32,483 nt of DNA. Source: Flavobacterium sp. UBA7665. Lineage in GTDB: Bacteria; Bacteroidota; Bacteroidia; Flavobacteriales; Flavobacteriaceae. Position numbers and translations under genes: made by a program. Positions 1 to 8,572 of this stretch are shown here, one piece after another. The DNA lies in NCBI GenBank assembly GCA_002483285.1, contig DLHP01000026.1, forward strand, positions 1 to 32,483, written 5' to 3'. The notes below the pieces were generated by a model. The model was not told where the DNA came from, made no database searches, and was given only the letters and a program-made list of their open reading frames with translations. Numbering within the stretch: the stretch's first letter is position 1; each line of letters starts with the position of its first letter.

Positions 1-73
1 AGCGGATATCCTTTTGCAGCGAGGCACGAGCGCAAAAGATAGCAGCGCAAAGCGGGAAACAGCTCCCAAAAGT
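1..73. repeat. Hairpin-containing intergenic repeat, probably partial
   Basis: A perfect inverted repeat, CTTTTGC (11-17) and GCAAAAG (32-38), is extended by TAT/ATA around one unpaired C. It is followed by GGGA...TCCC (about 54-67). The layout resembles intergenic repeats I remember from other flavobacterial genomes, but that is recollection, not a search result. The element may continue to the left of the window. A GC-rich hairpin block next to A/T-rich sequence argues against random intergenic DNA. Confidence 0.5.
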
Positions 74-293
74 TAAAACCCACACCACCAGTAGGGTAAT
101 CCAACCCCAACTTGTTTTGCATTAGCAAACACCCCAAACAGCTGTTAAAGTACACCTCATATCTTGTTAAACCCATTGAACCATCGGCAACTATGCAGAA
201 AAAAACCTAATTTTAGAACATCACTTTTTGTAACCAATAAAAAAACCACCGCATATAGTGCAACTTTACCTCGCAATACAAGCTGCCAAAAAA
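74..293. other. Intergenic leader before the type B T9SS protein
   Basis: No convincing gene is seen here. Short ORFs on both strands lack recognisable features. The sequence is A/C-rich and should hold the promoter of the gene at 294, but no exact TAnnTTTG box with a proper upstream element was found. A GTG at 258 is in frame with the gene and would add 12 residues before the signal peptide; the ATG at 294 is preferred. Confidence 0.4.
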
Positions 294-3200
294 ATGCTCC
301 ATTCCCTTTACTGGATGGTGGTTTTGTTGTGTACGGTTTTTTCGGCACATGCCCAATTGCCCAATTTTACCCTTACCGTTACCCAAACCGATGAAACTTG
401 TCCCGGCAACGGTTCGCTGACGTTTTCTGTTTCGGGCAACGATCCGTTGGCCACAATGACTTATACCGTTTACGAACTGCCCGATACCGTAACGCCCATA
501 ACCGTACAAACAGCCAACTCAATCAGCGGGCTTACCGAAGGCGATTACCAGGTCATTGCCACACAAACCCTTGGCCCCGACTCCAATACCCAAACGCAAC
601 AAATCCATATCGACTCTCAATTGGTGACTTTGGCTTATACCATCGCCAGCACGGATGTGACCTGCAACAACAACGGCACCATGACGATTTCTGTTTTTTC
701 GGGAACGGGCGTGGCTTACGAAATTCTTTCGGGACCCATGATACGGGCGCCGCAATCCTCGAATGTTTTTACCGGGCTCGCCGCGGGTTTGTACGAAGTG
801 CGTGTGATTGACAATTGCGGCGAAGGTTGGGTGGCTACGCACACTGTATTTTACGACAATTCGTTCTCGGTAACACCAACGGCTTCCAATGACCAGCAGC
901 TCGTTAGTTGCAACTCGACTACGTTTTCGCAAAGCATCTCGGCGCCTTTGGGTGTTACGTTGAATTATCCACTTACAGTGGTTTACACCTTTTATCCGCC
1001 AGGCGGAGGCACGCCACAGGTTATTACCACGATTATCAATTCGGGCGATCCATCCAATATTGTTATCGATACCGTCGTGCCTTATTACGACAACCAGACT
1101 TACACCTATAGTGTGGTCATCACCGATGCCTGCGATAAGGAATACAATTCGGGCAATACCCAAATCAACCCCAAGTTTACGGGAGACGCAAGACGGGTTC
1201 CGGCCAATTGCGGCACGTTTGCCCTGAGTTATGTTTTTTCTAATTTCATGCCGCCGCTTTCGATCAATTTCCTGACCGTTCCTGCTGGTTTCAATCCAGT
1301 CGATTTCAACAGCAATTTCCCAGGCCCGTTTGCTTCAACTCCGATACCCTTTGGCGATGCGACGCATCCGGTGCCAGAGGGCATTTATACCGCCGAAATC
1401 ACCGACGGTTGCGGCCGCACCGTAATGACCAACATCAACATCGAGTACATAGATCCCCAGCCCAACGTCAACATCACGCCCAATCCGGGTTGCGATGACA
1501 AAAGCAAAGTAGAGATCAAAATCCCCGATATCAAGCTTGTGCGCGCCACTATCACCATAGCACCGGCCGCTTTTACCACACCATTACCCGCCGACATGAG
1601 CAGTATGATCGATGGACAAGGCAAACTCATCATGGAGAACATGCCGCCCGGCGTCTACACGATTACTTTGCTCGACGAATGCGGCGAAACCTATGTAGTC
1701 GTTTTTACAGTGGTGGGCGTGGTTTCGCAGATTACGAGCAGCGAGCGTCCGGCGTGTACGTTGGGCATGGGATCGGTAAGGATTCGCGGGATTTGTACGT
1801 ATCTGATTTCTGCCATCATACAAACAGCGCCCGCCGGATTTACACAACCTTTACCGTTTGACGCCTCTTCGTACCTTACCTTCAATGGTATTTTATCGAT
1901 GGCCGATTTACCGCCAGGCGATTATACGTTTCTCGTGAAAGACAACCTCAACGTCGAACTCACGCGTACGATAACCGTTACGCCTTATGAGGTGACCGAA
2001 AACACCTTTAGCATCGTGGAGTATTGCGGCGCTTTCGACCTGACTTTTACCCACGATACCAATGCCACTACCGCTTTGGCTTTTTACCTGCAACGATTCA
2101 ATCCGGCAACCGGAACCTGGGGACATCCGCAGACCAATGCGCCTTATACCGACGGGCAGCCACTAAGCGCCGTAACCGGATACCTATTGATAAACGACAC
2201 CACCAACTTCAACATTTCCTACCTTGGCGATTTCAGGATCATAAAACAATTTGAAACTTATGATAACGGAAATGTAGGCGAATTCAAGATGTGTTACGAA
2301 GTCCTCCAGACGTTTACTTTTACCAACACGATCCGGATTACCGACATCAGTAAATCGACCTGTAGCGGGCTTACTTCGGATGTGACCGTCACGGCGGCCG
2401 GCGTCAATCCGCTTACCTACCAGATTACGAGCAAAAATGGACTGCCGTTCTTTATCGATAACGGTTACAACAACGTCTTTACGAACCTTGCGCCTGCGAT
2501 TTACAATTTTCTCGTGTTCGACCCGTGTGCCAATATCGGCAACCGAATTGTAGACATTGCCGCGCTTCCGTCATTGGTCAACATCAACCAACCGCCTAAC
2601 CTCGTCGAATGCGATGGCGACGACCACGACGGCAAGGCCACATTTGACCTGAATACCCAAAACGCCACCATACTGGGCACGCAATCGCCGGCCAATTATA
2701 CGCTTACTTACCACGACAATCCTACCGATGCCGCAAACGACGTTAATCCGACACAACCACTGCTGACCACCACGAGCCAGATGGTGTACATCAGGCTCGA
2801 ATACAATGGCGTGGTAGGCTGTTACGATGTGGGTTCATTTCAAGTCATTGTCGCACCTACACCCGAATTGCATATCCAACCAACAGCAGTAATCTGTGAA
2901 GGCAATAGCATCACCCTGAGCGCTGACGCAGGATTCCCATCCTATTTATGGTCAACAGGTGAAACCACGAGTTCAATTATCGTAGACGAACCCGGAACCT
3001 ACACCGTAGAAGTTTCACAGACGCTATTGGGAAAAACCTGTAGCAGTATCGCAACGATTGATGTAAAACTGTCGGCTTCGGCATCGATACGGCAAATACT
3101 TACTACCGATTTTACGTCGGATGACAATACCATTACCGTAGTACTCGAAAATCCAGGCGCGGGCCAGTACAGTTATTCTCTAGACAATGTGCATTTTCAA

Positions 3201-3554
3201 TCGTCAGACACTTTTTACGGGTTACCTGCCGGAGAATACACCGTATATGTTAAAGATGAAAACGGCTGCGACCCGATCAACCAAGAAGTTTACCTGCTCA
3301 CCTACCCCAAGTTTTTCACGCCCAACACAGATGGCTACAATGATTTCTGGCAGGTGAAATTCTCGTACAATGAACCTACGATGAAAGTCTACATTTTTGA
3401 CCGTTACGGCAAATTGCTTACCGGATTCAACGGCGCGAGCGTGGGTTGGGATGGGCGTTACAATGACGCCGATTTACCGTCGGAAGATTATTGGTTTTTG
3501 GTCATCCGCCCCAACGGAAAAGAATACCGCGGCCACTTTGCGATGAAGCGATAA
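294..3554 (+). CDS. Large secreted protein with T9SS type B sorting domain (gliding motility-associated C-terminal domain)
   Basis: This 1086-residue protein starts at the ATG at 294 with a clear signal peptide (MLHSLYWMVVLLCTVFSAHA, then Q). The body is a chain of beta-rich modules, several opening with a Cys-containing strand such as TDETCPGNGSLTFSVSG and STDVTCNNNGTMTISV, reminiscent of SprB-type repeats. Near the C-terminus is an Ig-like segment (CEGNSITLSADAG...YLWSTGETTSSI). The last 85 or so residues, beginning near YPKFFTPNTDGYNDFW and containing FDRYGKLL and GWDGRYND, are the type B T9SS sorting domain. Family knowledge predicts export through the outer membrane by T9SS and a role as a surface or released adhesin. 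The ligand is unknown. It is a single gene ending in a bidirectional terminator shared with the convergent permease gene. Confidence 0.88.
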   Translation: MLHSLYWMVVLLCTVFSAHAQLPNFTLTVTQTDETCPGNGSLTFSVSGNDPLATMTYTVYELPDTVTPITVQTANSISGLTEGDYQVIATQTLGPDSNTQTQQIHIDSQLVTLAYTIASTDVTCNNNGTMTISVFSGTGVAYEILSGPMIRAPQSSNVFTGLAAGLYEVRVIDNCGEGWVATHTVFYDNSFSVTPTASNDQQLVSCNSTTFSQSISAPLGVTLNYPLTVVYTFYPPGGGTPQVITTIINSGDPSNIVIDTVVPYYDNQTYTYSVVITDACDKEYNSGNTQINPKFTGDARRVPANCGTFALSYVFSNFMPPLSINFLTVPAGFNPVDFNSNFPGPFASTPIPFGDATHPVPEGIYTAEITDGCGRTVMTNINIEYIDPQPNVNITPNPGCDDKSKVEIKIPDIKLVRATITIAPAAFTTPLPADMSSMIDGQGKLIMENMPPGVYTITLLDECGETYVVVFTVVGVVSQITSSERPACTLGMGSVRIRGICTYLISAIIQTAPAGFTQPLPFDASSYLTFNGILSMADLPPGDYTFLVKDNLNVELTRTITVTPYEVTENTFSIVEYCGAFDLTFTHDTNATTALAFYLQRFNPATGTWGHPQTNAPYTDGQPLSAVTGYLLINDTTNFNISYLGDFRIIKQFETYDNGNVGEFKMCYEVLQTFTFTNTIRITDISKSTCSGLTSDVTVTAAGVNPLTYQITSKNGLPFFIDNGYNNVFTNLAPAIYNFLVFDPCANIGNRIVDIAALPSLVNINQPPNLVECDGDDHDGKATFDLNTQNATILGTQSPANYTLTYHDNPTDAANDVNPTQPLLTTTSQMVYIRLEYNGVVGCYDVGSFQVIVAPTPELHIQPTAVICEGNSITLSADAGFPSYLWSTGETTSSIIVDEPGTYTVEVSQTLLGKTCSSIATIDVKLSASASIRQILTTDFTSDDNTITVVLENPGAGQYSYSLDNVHFQSSDTFYGLPAGEYTVYVKDENGCDPINQEVYLLTYPKFFTPNTDGYNDFWQVKFSYNEPTMKVYIFDRYGKLLTGFNGASVGWDGRYNDADLPSEDYWFLVIRPNGKEYRGHFAMKR

Positions 3555-3584
3555 AAAAACCCGATGCGTAAACATCGGGTTTTT
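3555..3584. terminator. Bidirectional intrinsic terminator
   Basis: A perfect 12-bp stem, AAAAACCCGATG (3555-3566) and CATCGGGTTTTT (3573-3584), encloses a 6-nt loop. It lies between the stop codon of the type B protein (3552-3554) and the stop of the convergent permease (3591-3593). A and T tracts flank both sides, so it can serve both strands. Confidence 0.9.
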
Positions 3585-3590
3585 GTTATT

Positions 3591-4844
3591 TTAATGGATC
3601 ACATTTTCAACCTCATCAGGATTGTGCTTGTGCTTGAACATGAACGAGAACAAGAACGCAATCACAAGCGCATAGCCCGCAAACGCCAGCCAGATGTGGT
3701 GCCAGTCGCGTGTGCCATCATGGGTAAAGAATTTGTCAATGACGATACCGCTGATCATTCCGCCAAGGAAAGCGCCCACGCCGTTAGACATCATCATGAA
3801 CAAGCCTTGTGCGCTGGAGCGGATGGATGAATCGGTAGAGGTTTCTACGAAAAGTGAGCCTGAGATGTTGAAGAAATCGAACGCCATTCCGTATACAATA
3901 CACGACATGATGATCATCCACAAACCGTCGGCAGGATCGCCATATGCAAACAGCCCAAAACGCAATACCCAAGCCAGCATAGAAATCAACATGACCTGCT
4001 TGATGCCGAATCGTTTGAGGAAAAATGGGATGGCCAGGATGAACAAGGTTTCTGAAACCTGTGAGATCGACATGATTAAGGTAGATTTCTTGACGATAAT
4101 GCTGTCGGCATATTCGGGCATTTTACCAAATTCCGACAAAAACACATCGCCGTACATATTGGTCAATTGGAGCGCGGCACCAAGCATCATCGAAAATAAA
4201 AAGAACAGCGCCATTTTGTATGTCCCGAAAAGTTTAAACGCATCCAAGCCGAGTTTCTGGGTCAGCGTAGCATTTTCTGAAATGAGCCTTTGCGGCGGAC
4301 ATTTGGGCAAGGTGAAAGAATAAATCCCAAGTACGATGGCCGCTACAGCCGAGATGTAAAACATATTCGCCGACGCCTTATTACCCGAGAGATTCGTAAG
4401 CCACATCGCAGCAATAAACCCGATGGTTCCCCAAACCCTAATGGGCGGGAACACTTTGATGACATTGAAATCGTTGTTCTTGAGGATCGTATACGCCACC
4501 GAATTCGACAGTGAAATAGTAGGCATATAGCAAATCATGGCGGCAAAAATGACCCAATAAAAAGTACCCGGATCGGTAACCTGCGGAATGTAGAATAAAA
4601 CCAGCCCGCCCAAAATGTGCAGGATGCCGTAGAGTTTCTCGGCGTTGATGAATTTGTCGGCAATAATACCGGTAAGTGCGGGCATCACAATAGAGGACAG
4701 TCCCAGTGTTGAAAAAATTGCACCGAATTCGGCACCGCTCCATTGCTTGGTTTCAAACCAATAGTTCCCAACAGTGATCAGCCATGCACCCCAAACGAAG
4801 AATTGCAAAAAGCTCATCAATGTCAATCTAAACTTGATACTCAT
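3591..4844 (-). CDS. MFS nucleoside permease, NupG-like (nucleoside:H+ symporter family)
   Basis: This 417-residue polytopic membrane protein has about 12 hydrophobic segments. It matches the nucleoside:H+ symporter family in length (E. coli NupG is 418 aa) and in its N-terminal pattern (MSIKFRLTLMSFLQFFVWGA followed by a WLITVGNYW segment). The family imports nucleosides across the inner membrane with protons; substrate preference cannot be read from the sequence. It is the last gene of a minus-strand run, 108 nt downstream of the protein-glutaminase gene. Its start codon is preceded at once by the GCGC-stem element at 4853-4892, which also precedes the head-GIN gene at 14258, so leader-level control is possible. 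It ends at the shared terminator at 3555-3584. Confidence 0.82.
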   Translation of the reverse strand: MSIKFRLTLMSFLQFFVWGAWLITVGNYWFETKQWSGAEFGAIFSTLGLSSIVMPALTGIIADKFINAEKLYGILHILGGLVLFYIPQVTDPGTFYWVIFAAMICYMPTISLSNSVAYTILKNNDFNVIKVFPPIRVWGTIGFIAAMWLTNLSGNKASANMFYISAVAAIVLGIYSFTLPKCPPQRLISENATLTQKLGLDAFKLFGTYKMALFFLFSMMLGAALQLTNMYGDVFLSEFGKMPEYADSIIVKKSTLIMSISQVSETLFILAIPFFLKRFGIKQVMLISMLAWVLRFGLFAYGDPADGLWMIIMSCIVYGMAFDFFNISGSLFVETSTDSSIRSSAQGLFMMMSNGVGAFLGGMISGIVIDKFFTHDGTRDWHHIWLAFAGYALVIAFLFSFMFKHKHNPDEVENVIH

Positions 4845-4852
4845 AATTTTTG

Positions 4853-4892
4853 TTTTATTCCGTTATGCGCTGTACAATCGGCCGCGCCTCGG
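4853..4892 (-). repeat. Start-proximal GCGC-stem repeat, copy A
   Basis: Read on the minus strand, the element runs from ACCCGAGGCGC through GATTGTACAGCGC to AACGGAATAAAA, ending 8 nt before the permease ATG. It aligns with the copy at 14203-14247: the same CCCGAGGCGC start, an ATTGTA centre, a second GCGC, then CGGAATAAAA. In both copies CCG and CGG, plus GCGC and GCGC, can pair into an interrupted stem. The A-rich tail forms the translation initiation region. Function is unknown; it could be a structured leader or a short interspersed repeat. Confidence 0.6.
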
Positions 4893-4952
4893 GTTGGTTT
4901 AATAATAGGTTGTAAATCTAGTATTAAAAACGACAAATGCAAAACGTAGGGC

Positions 4953-5933
4953 TCAATTCTGACAGTTCTCCGGCGGAAATGTGCCAGGCAAACCGCAACC
5001 CGATTCATTGTGGTAGACATCGAGTGTGCAATCGGTCTTGAAATAATCTGAATCGAGACTAAAACTCATCGAACTCGGATTAAAATTAAAGACGATTCCA
5101 GGAACCGTTTTGTAAGTTGCAGGTGCAAATTCAAATTCAGGATTGAAGACGCAAATCATATTTTGGCAGGCCGCGCGCCAAACTTGGGGAGTAACCGGCA
5201 TGGCAAAAAGTGAAGGGTCGAGGATACGTTCTTCTACAACTTCACTATTAATCCTAACCAAAACCAACGGCGCTGTATGGTAAACCCAAGGCGTGCAACA
5301 CGTTCCTGAAGAAGCGAGCAAATCCCCAAAAATATAGTGCTTCTGACAATTGTAGCCATTGGCATTGAGTAGCTGCTTCATCTTGTGGGCGCGCGCATTA
5401 CAGCCGTCGGTGGCGTATTGAAAAGTCAAACATCCATCCTGAAAATTCGTACTGACACAGGAATTATTGGTAATGATGGTGTAAACATTCATAAGTGTTG
5501 CCTCGTCAGGAAAAATGGAAAGTAGCGACGGGTCGGGTCTGTTCAATATTTCGTCATCAGCTTTCACGAGGTTTTTTCTATAGTCGAGGATTTCCTGCTC
5601 GGTCACAGGAACCACTTTGGCTATCTTATTGGTTCGGCTGTAAACAAATATCCTTAGCGGAATGTCTTTCCCAATAGCGTCTTTGATTAATTGGATATCG
5701 CTATGGTGATTGTTTACCGTCAAATCAAATTCAAAAGGAACAGGCGTTTGAACAAAACCAACTGTTGCTTTATTACCGTTTACCTTGATATTGAAAGGCG
5801 CTAGTTTTGCAATTTCTTCTGTACTATTATTCTCGTTTTTAATATAGGTCGATTCTGAACTACAGGAATTCAACACCAATAAAACAACAATATACCAAAG
5901 TGGAAATCTCAGTTTTGAATAATACTTTTCCAT
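4953..5933 (-). CDS. Protein-glutaminase family lipoprotein (protein glutamine deamidase)
   Basis: The C-terminal part (about residues 137-326) closely resembles my recollection of the secreted protein-glutaminase of Chryseobacterium proteolyticum, which deamidates glutamine side chains in proteins (EC 3.5.1.44). The Cys-His-Asp triad is in place: Cys178 in DGCNARAHKM, His219 in WVYHTAP and Asp239 in ILDPSLF. Many other cysteines (159, 168, 196, 212, 213, 256, 261, 302, 313, 324) suggest disulfides. Residues of about 40-135 correspond to the inhibitory propeptide, and the length of 326 is close to the roughly 320 of the known preproenzyme. The N-terminus has a lipobox (LNSC, Cys24) after a hydrophobic stretch, so a membrane-anchored lipoprotein is predicted, unlike the soluble known enzyme. 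It lies 23 nt after the T9SS type A gene, probably in one transcript. Substrate is unknown. Confidence 0.85.
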   Translation of the reverse strand: MEKYYSKLRFPLWYIVVLLVLNSCSSESTYIKNENNSTEEIAKLAPFNIKVNGNKATVGFVQTPVPFEFDLTVNNHHSDIQLIKDAIGKDIPLRIFVYSRTNKIAKVVPVTEQEILDYRKNLVKADDEILNRPDPSLLSIFPDEATLMNVYTIITNNSCVSTNFQDGCLTFQYATDGCNARAHKMKQLLNANGYNCQKHYIFGDLLASSGTCCTPWVYHTAPLVLVRINSEVVEERILDPSLFAMPVTPQVWRAACQNMICVFNPEFEFAPATYKTVPGIVFNFNPSSMSFSLDSDYFKTDCTLDVYHNESGCGLPGTFPPENCQN

Positions 5934-5956
5934 ATATTTTGAAGGAATAAAAACGG

Positions 5957-6739
5957 TTAATTTTTGATGATTTTAGAAGTCCATCTTGCGCCGTCAGCAT
6001 CGATGTTTAAAAAATACATCCCATTTTGTAAATCCGAAATATCATAAACGTCCCGTTTATCAAACTTCTTAACAACAGTACCTCTGATATCGGTTACCTC
6101 AAGAGCATAATTCCCTAAGATTAGATTATCGCGGAATTGAATTTTGAACCGATCACCAACCGGATTGGGATAAACAACGATTTTGCTATTCAAATTGAAT
6201 GGCTCTGTCGCCAGTTGAGCGTTAACCGAAACATCGTCTATCGCTACCGCATCGGCATCATTGGCAATATAGTGGAATCTTATTTTTATCGTCTGATTTA
6301 CATAATCCTGCAAGTCAACAGCTATATTAAGCGTCGCTTCGTCTTCAAAAAAACCATAGTTTTCTTCAACCCACAACTCTTGAGTTGAAGAACCGTTAGT
6401 TACAAAAACATAAAAGTTACCATTTTGAAATGGAGCCACCATAAATCGGTAATTCAGCCTGACCTTGAACATCAGATAGGCCGTGGCGTAATTCTGCAAA
6501 TTAATCCATGGCGTGATCAACTGTTCGCTTTGGTCTTCGGCAATCCAATTAACTGTGGCCGAGCCTGCACCATTAATGGCTGTTGCTGTAGTTCTTTGCC
6601 AAGTATTTGTTTGGTGTGAATTTAAAATTTGCCATCCTGAAGGCGGAAATTGTGCGCCGTCAAAGTTTTCAGATAGCGCGATCTGGGCATTGCAAAAGCA
6701 GAATGGAATTAAGAGTAGAGAAAGTAGTCCTGTTTTCAT
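5957..6739 (-). CDS. Secreted choice-of-anchor J / cleaved-adhesin-like protein, T9SS type A
   Basis: From the ATG at 6739 the protein has 260 residues (a TTG at 6745 would add two). The signal peptide is MKTGLLSLLLIPFCFCNAQ. A jelly-roll-like domain follows: SENFDGAQFPPSGWQ, an aromatic-rich centre (NYATAYLMFKVRLNYRF), then AIDDVSVN. These are hallmarks of the cleaved-adhesin/choice-of-anchor J family. The last 75 residues or so are a type A T9SS sorting domain (VYPNPVGDRF, TDIRGTVVKKF, LQNGMYFLNI, ending KIIKN). It is predicted to be exported by T9SS and anchored or released at the surface; the binding target is unknown. It lies 31 nt after cmk and 23 nt before the protein-glutaminase gene, so co-expression is likely. 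Confidence 0.85.
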   Translation of the reverse strand: MKTGLLSLLLIPFCFCNAQIALSENFDGAQFPPSGWQILNSHQTNTWQRTTATAINGAGSATVNWIAEDQSEQLITPWINLQNYATAYLMFKVRLNYRFMVAPFQNGNFYVFVTNGSSTQELWVEENYGFFEDEATLNIAVDLQDYVNQTIKIRFHYIANDADAVAIDDVSVNAQLATEPFNLNSKIVVYPNPVGDRFKIQFRDNLILGNYALEVTDIRGTVVKKFDKRDVYDISDLQNGMYFLNIDADGARWTSKIIKN

Positions 6740-6770
6740 ACTCAAATATAACCATTTCTTCGTTACACAA

Positions 6771-7463
6771 TCAATCGTTGAGGGATAGTTTGACGAGGTC
6801 TAAAACCGCATCGAATTGCTCCTCGCGTGTGAGGTTGGAGTTGTCAATCTGGATTGCGTCGGCGGCTTTGGTGAGTGGCGAATCGTCGCGGTGCGTATCA
6901 ATATAATCACGGCCTTCGACGTTTTTTAGGACTTCGTCGTAAGTGACCTGGAGTCCTTTCTGCTGCAATTCGTCGAAACGCCTTTGGGCACGGGTATGCG
7001 ACGAAGCAGTCATGAAAATTTTGAGTTCGGCGTCGGGAAAAACCACGGTACCGATGTCGCGTCCGTCCATGACTATGCCTTTGTGCTTGCCCATGGCCTG
7101 CTGTTGCTCGACGAGTTTGGCGCGCACTTCAGAAACTTCTGCAATGAGGCTTACGAAATTCGACACTTCGATGGTGCGGATTTCTGTCTCAACATTGGTG
7201 CCGTTCAAATACATTTCGGCAAAACCCAACGCAGGGTTGAACTGGAATTCGAGTTTGATGAATTGCAAGCTGTTCACGAGGGTTTCCTTGTCGAAAAAAT
7301 CGGTGTCGATATAACCGTTCTGCATCGCGAACAACGTCACGGCGCGGTACATGGCGCCCGTATCTACATACACATAGCCCAAGTGTTTGGCGAGTTGTTT
7401 GGCCAGCGTACTTTTTCCGGTTGAGGAAAATCCGTCGATGGCAATGGTAATTTTTTTCATCAT
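6771..7463 (-). CDS. cmk: Cytidylate kinase
   Basis: This 230-residue cytoplasmic enzyme phosphorylates CMP and dCMP with ATP. The P-loop GFSSTGKST is at residues 11-19, followed by the family signature YVDTGAMYRAVT. MDGRDIGTVVFPDA is the DGRDI motif near the CMP site, and the lid region contains RAQRRFDELQQKG. Length is normal for bacterial Cmk. The start ATG overlaps the porQ stop by 4 nt (ATGA), indicating translational coupling to porQ. A second ATG follows immediately; either start gives the same P-loop. Confidence 0.97.
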   Translation of the reverse strand: MMKKITIAIDGFSSTGKSTLAKQLAKHLGYVYVDTGAMYRAVTLFAMQNGYIDTDFFDKETLVNSLQFIKLEFQFNPALGFAEMYLNGTNVETEIRTIEVSNFVSLIAEVSEVRAKLVEQQQAMGKHKGIVMDGRDIGTVVFPDAELKIFMTASSHTRAQRRFDELQQKGLQVTYDEVLKNVEGRDYIDTHRDDSPLTKAADAIQIDNSNLTREEQFDAVLDLVKLSLND

Positions 7464-8485
7464 TGCTCGGCGAAGTTGATGGTGAGTCCAAAAAGGCTCG
7501 TGTTGGCGCCCAATGAATATCTGGAGTAAGAATAATCGAATTTGAGTCGACCCATTTTGAGGCCAACACCTGCAGAAATACCTGAGAAATTGCGTTGTTC
7601 GAGCAATCGCAACTCCTCGCCCCTACGGAAATTATACCCCAAACGAATGTTGAATCCTTTCTTGGGGAACAGCTCGGCACCCACGATTAAGTGGCGCAAG
7701 GCGTTGTTGAAAAACGACACCTTTTCTGGAGTGGATCCGCCGTCTATATTGTTTTGGGCGCGCGCCGGATTGGAGAAACTCACATTCCATTGCTGTAGGT
7801 TTTCCAGGGTAAGGTGCCAACGGATTGGTACATTAGAGAGTTCTTGTGAAATCCCGGCCATGACTTCAAAAGGCAAAGGCTCGCGCGTATCTTCGTAAGC
7901 CTTGAATTGCATCCCGAAGTTGCGCACCACGAGCGCATAGTTGATATCGTTGTCTTCATCGATGTAGACGGCTCCCACATCAATCGCGCCGCCAAAAGAG
8001 CTGTAGCTTTCCAGCGATGATGAAATGAGTTTGCCGCTCGCGCCGAGGTGGAAATCGGTAAAGGGAATGTTGTAAGCGTATCCAAACGACAACGCGATTT
8101 CGCTCCCGGTGAAACTCGAAGTCGCGAGACCGTTTTCATCGTAACCGTCAAATTTCCCGTAATTGACATAATTGACTCCGGCGTGAAAGGTTTGCACGTG
8201 CCGGTCATACGTATAAGCGTAGGAAGCTGTCCCGTACCTGACTTCACCGTAGTAACTGCCATAATTCACCGCAAGCCGATTGTCCATTTCAGGGTTAATC
8301 GCTGCCGGATTAAAATTGGCTTGGTTGACATCGTAATCGTAAATGGTGAGTACTTTCCCGCCAAGCGCTGCCTGTCGCGGTGAAACGACCAAATTCAGGA
8401 ATTTGTAAACCGATTTACCTCCAACCTGGCAGTACGCCGCAGTTCCCAAAAAGAAAATCGTAAGGTAGAGGAATGGTTTGATCAT
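7460..8485 (-). CDS. porQ: Type IX secretion system outer-membrane protein PorQ
   Basis: From the ATG at 8485 the protein has 341 residues (TTG at 8491 is an alternative). It has a signal peptide (MIKPFLYLTIFFLGTAAYC) and then the PorQ start VGGKSVYKFLNLVVSPRQAA, with GGK, N-P-A and repeated amphipathic strands of a FadL-like beta-barrel. PorQ belongs to the PorU-PorV-PorQ-PorZ attachment complex of T9SS, which handles cargo carrying C-terminal sorting domains. Three such cargo genes lie in this window. It is coupled to cmk by a 4-nt overlap and follows lon after a terminator. Confidence 0.88.
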   Translation of the reverse strand: MIKPFLYLTIFFLGTAAYCQVGGKSVYKFLNLVVSPRQAALGGKVLTIYDYDVNQANFNPAAINPEMDNRLAVNYGSYYGEVRYGTASYAYTYDRHVQTFHAGVNYVNYGKFDGYDENGLATSSFTGSEIALSFGYAYNIPFTDFHLGASGKLISSSLESYSSFGGAIDVGAVYIDEDNDINYALVVRNFGMQFKAYEDTREPLPFEVMAGISQELSNVPIRWHLTLENLQQWNVSFSNPARAQNNIDGGSTPEKVSFFNNALRHLIVGAELFPKKGFNIRLGYNFRRGEELRLLEQRNFSGISAGVGLKMGRLKFDYSYSRYSLGANTSLFGLTINFAEQ

Positions 8486-8540
8486 TTGCAATCGTTATTT
8501 CTGAAAGTATAACGCAGTTGCGAAGATATTATTTTTAATA

Positions 8541-8571
8541 AAAAAACGGCCAATTAATTTGGCCGTTTTTT
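8541..8571 (-). terminator. Intrinsic terminator after lon
   Basis: A perfect 11-bp stem, AAAAAACGGCC (8541-8551) and GGCCGTTTTTT (8561-8571), has a 9-nt loop. It lies 1 nt beyond the lon stop (8573-8575). On the minus strand the stem ends in a T-run, so it separates lon from the porQ-cmk unit. Confidence 0.88.
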
Positions 8572-8572
8572 G

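Noticed and set aside
519..1163. 214-codon minus-strand ORF opposite the type B T9SS gene
   Set aside because: It is Arg/Gly/Ile-rich with no domain, inside a clear secreted-protein gene.
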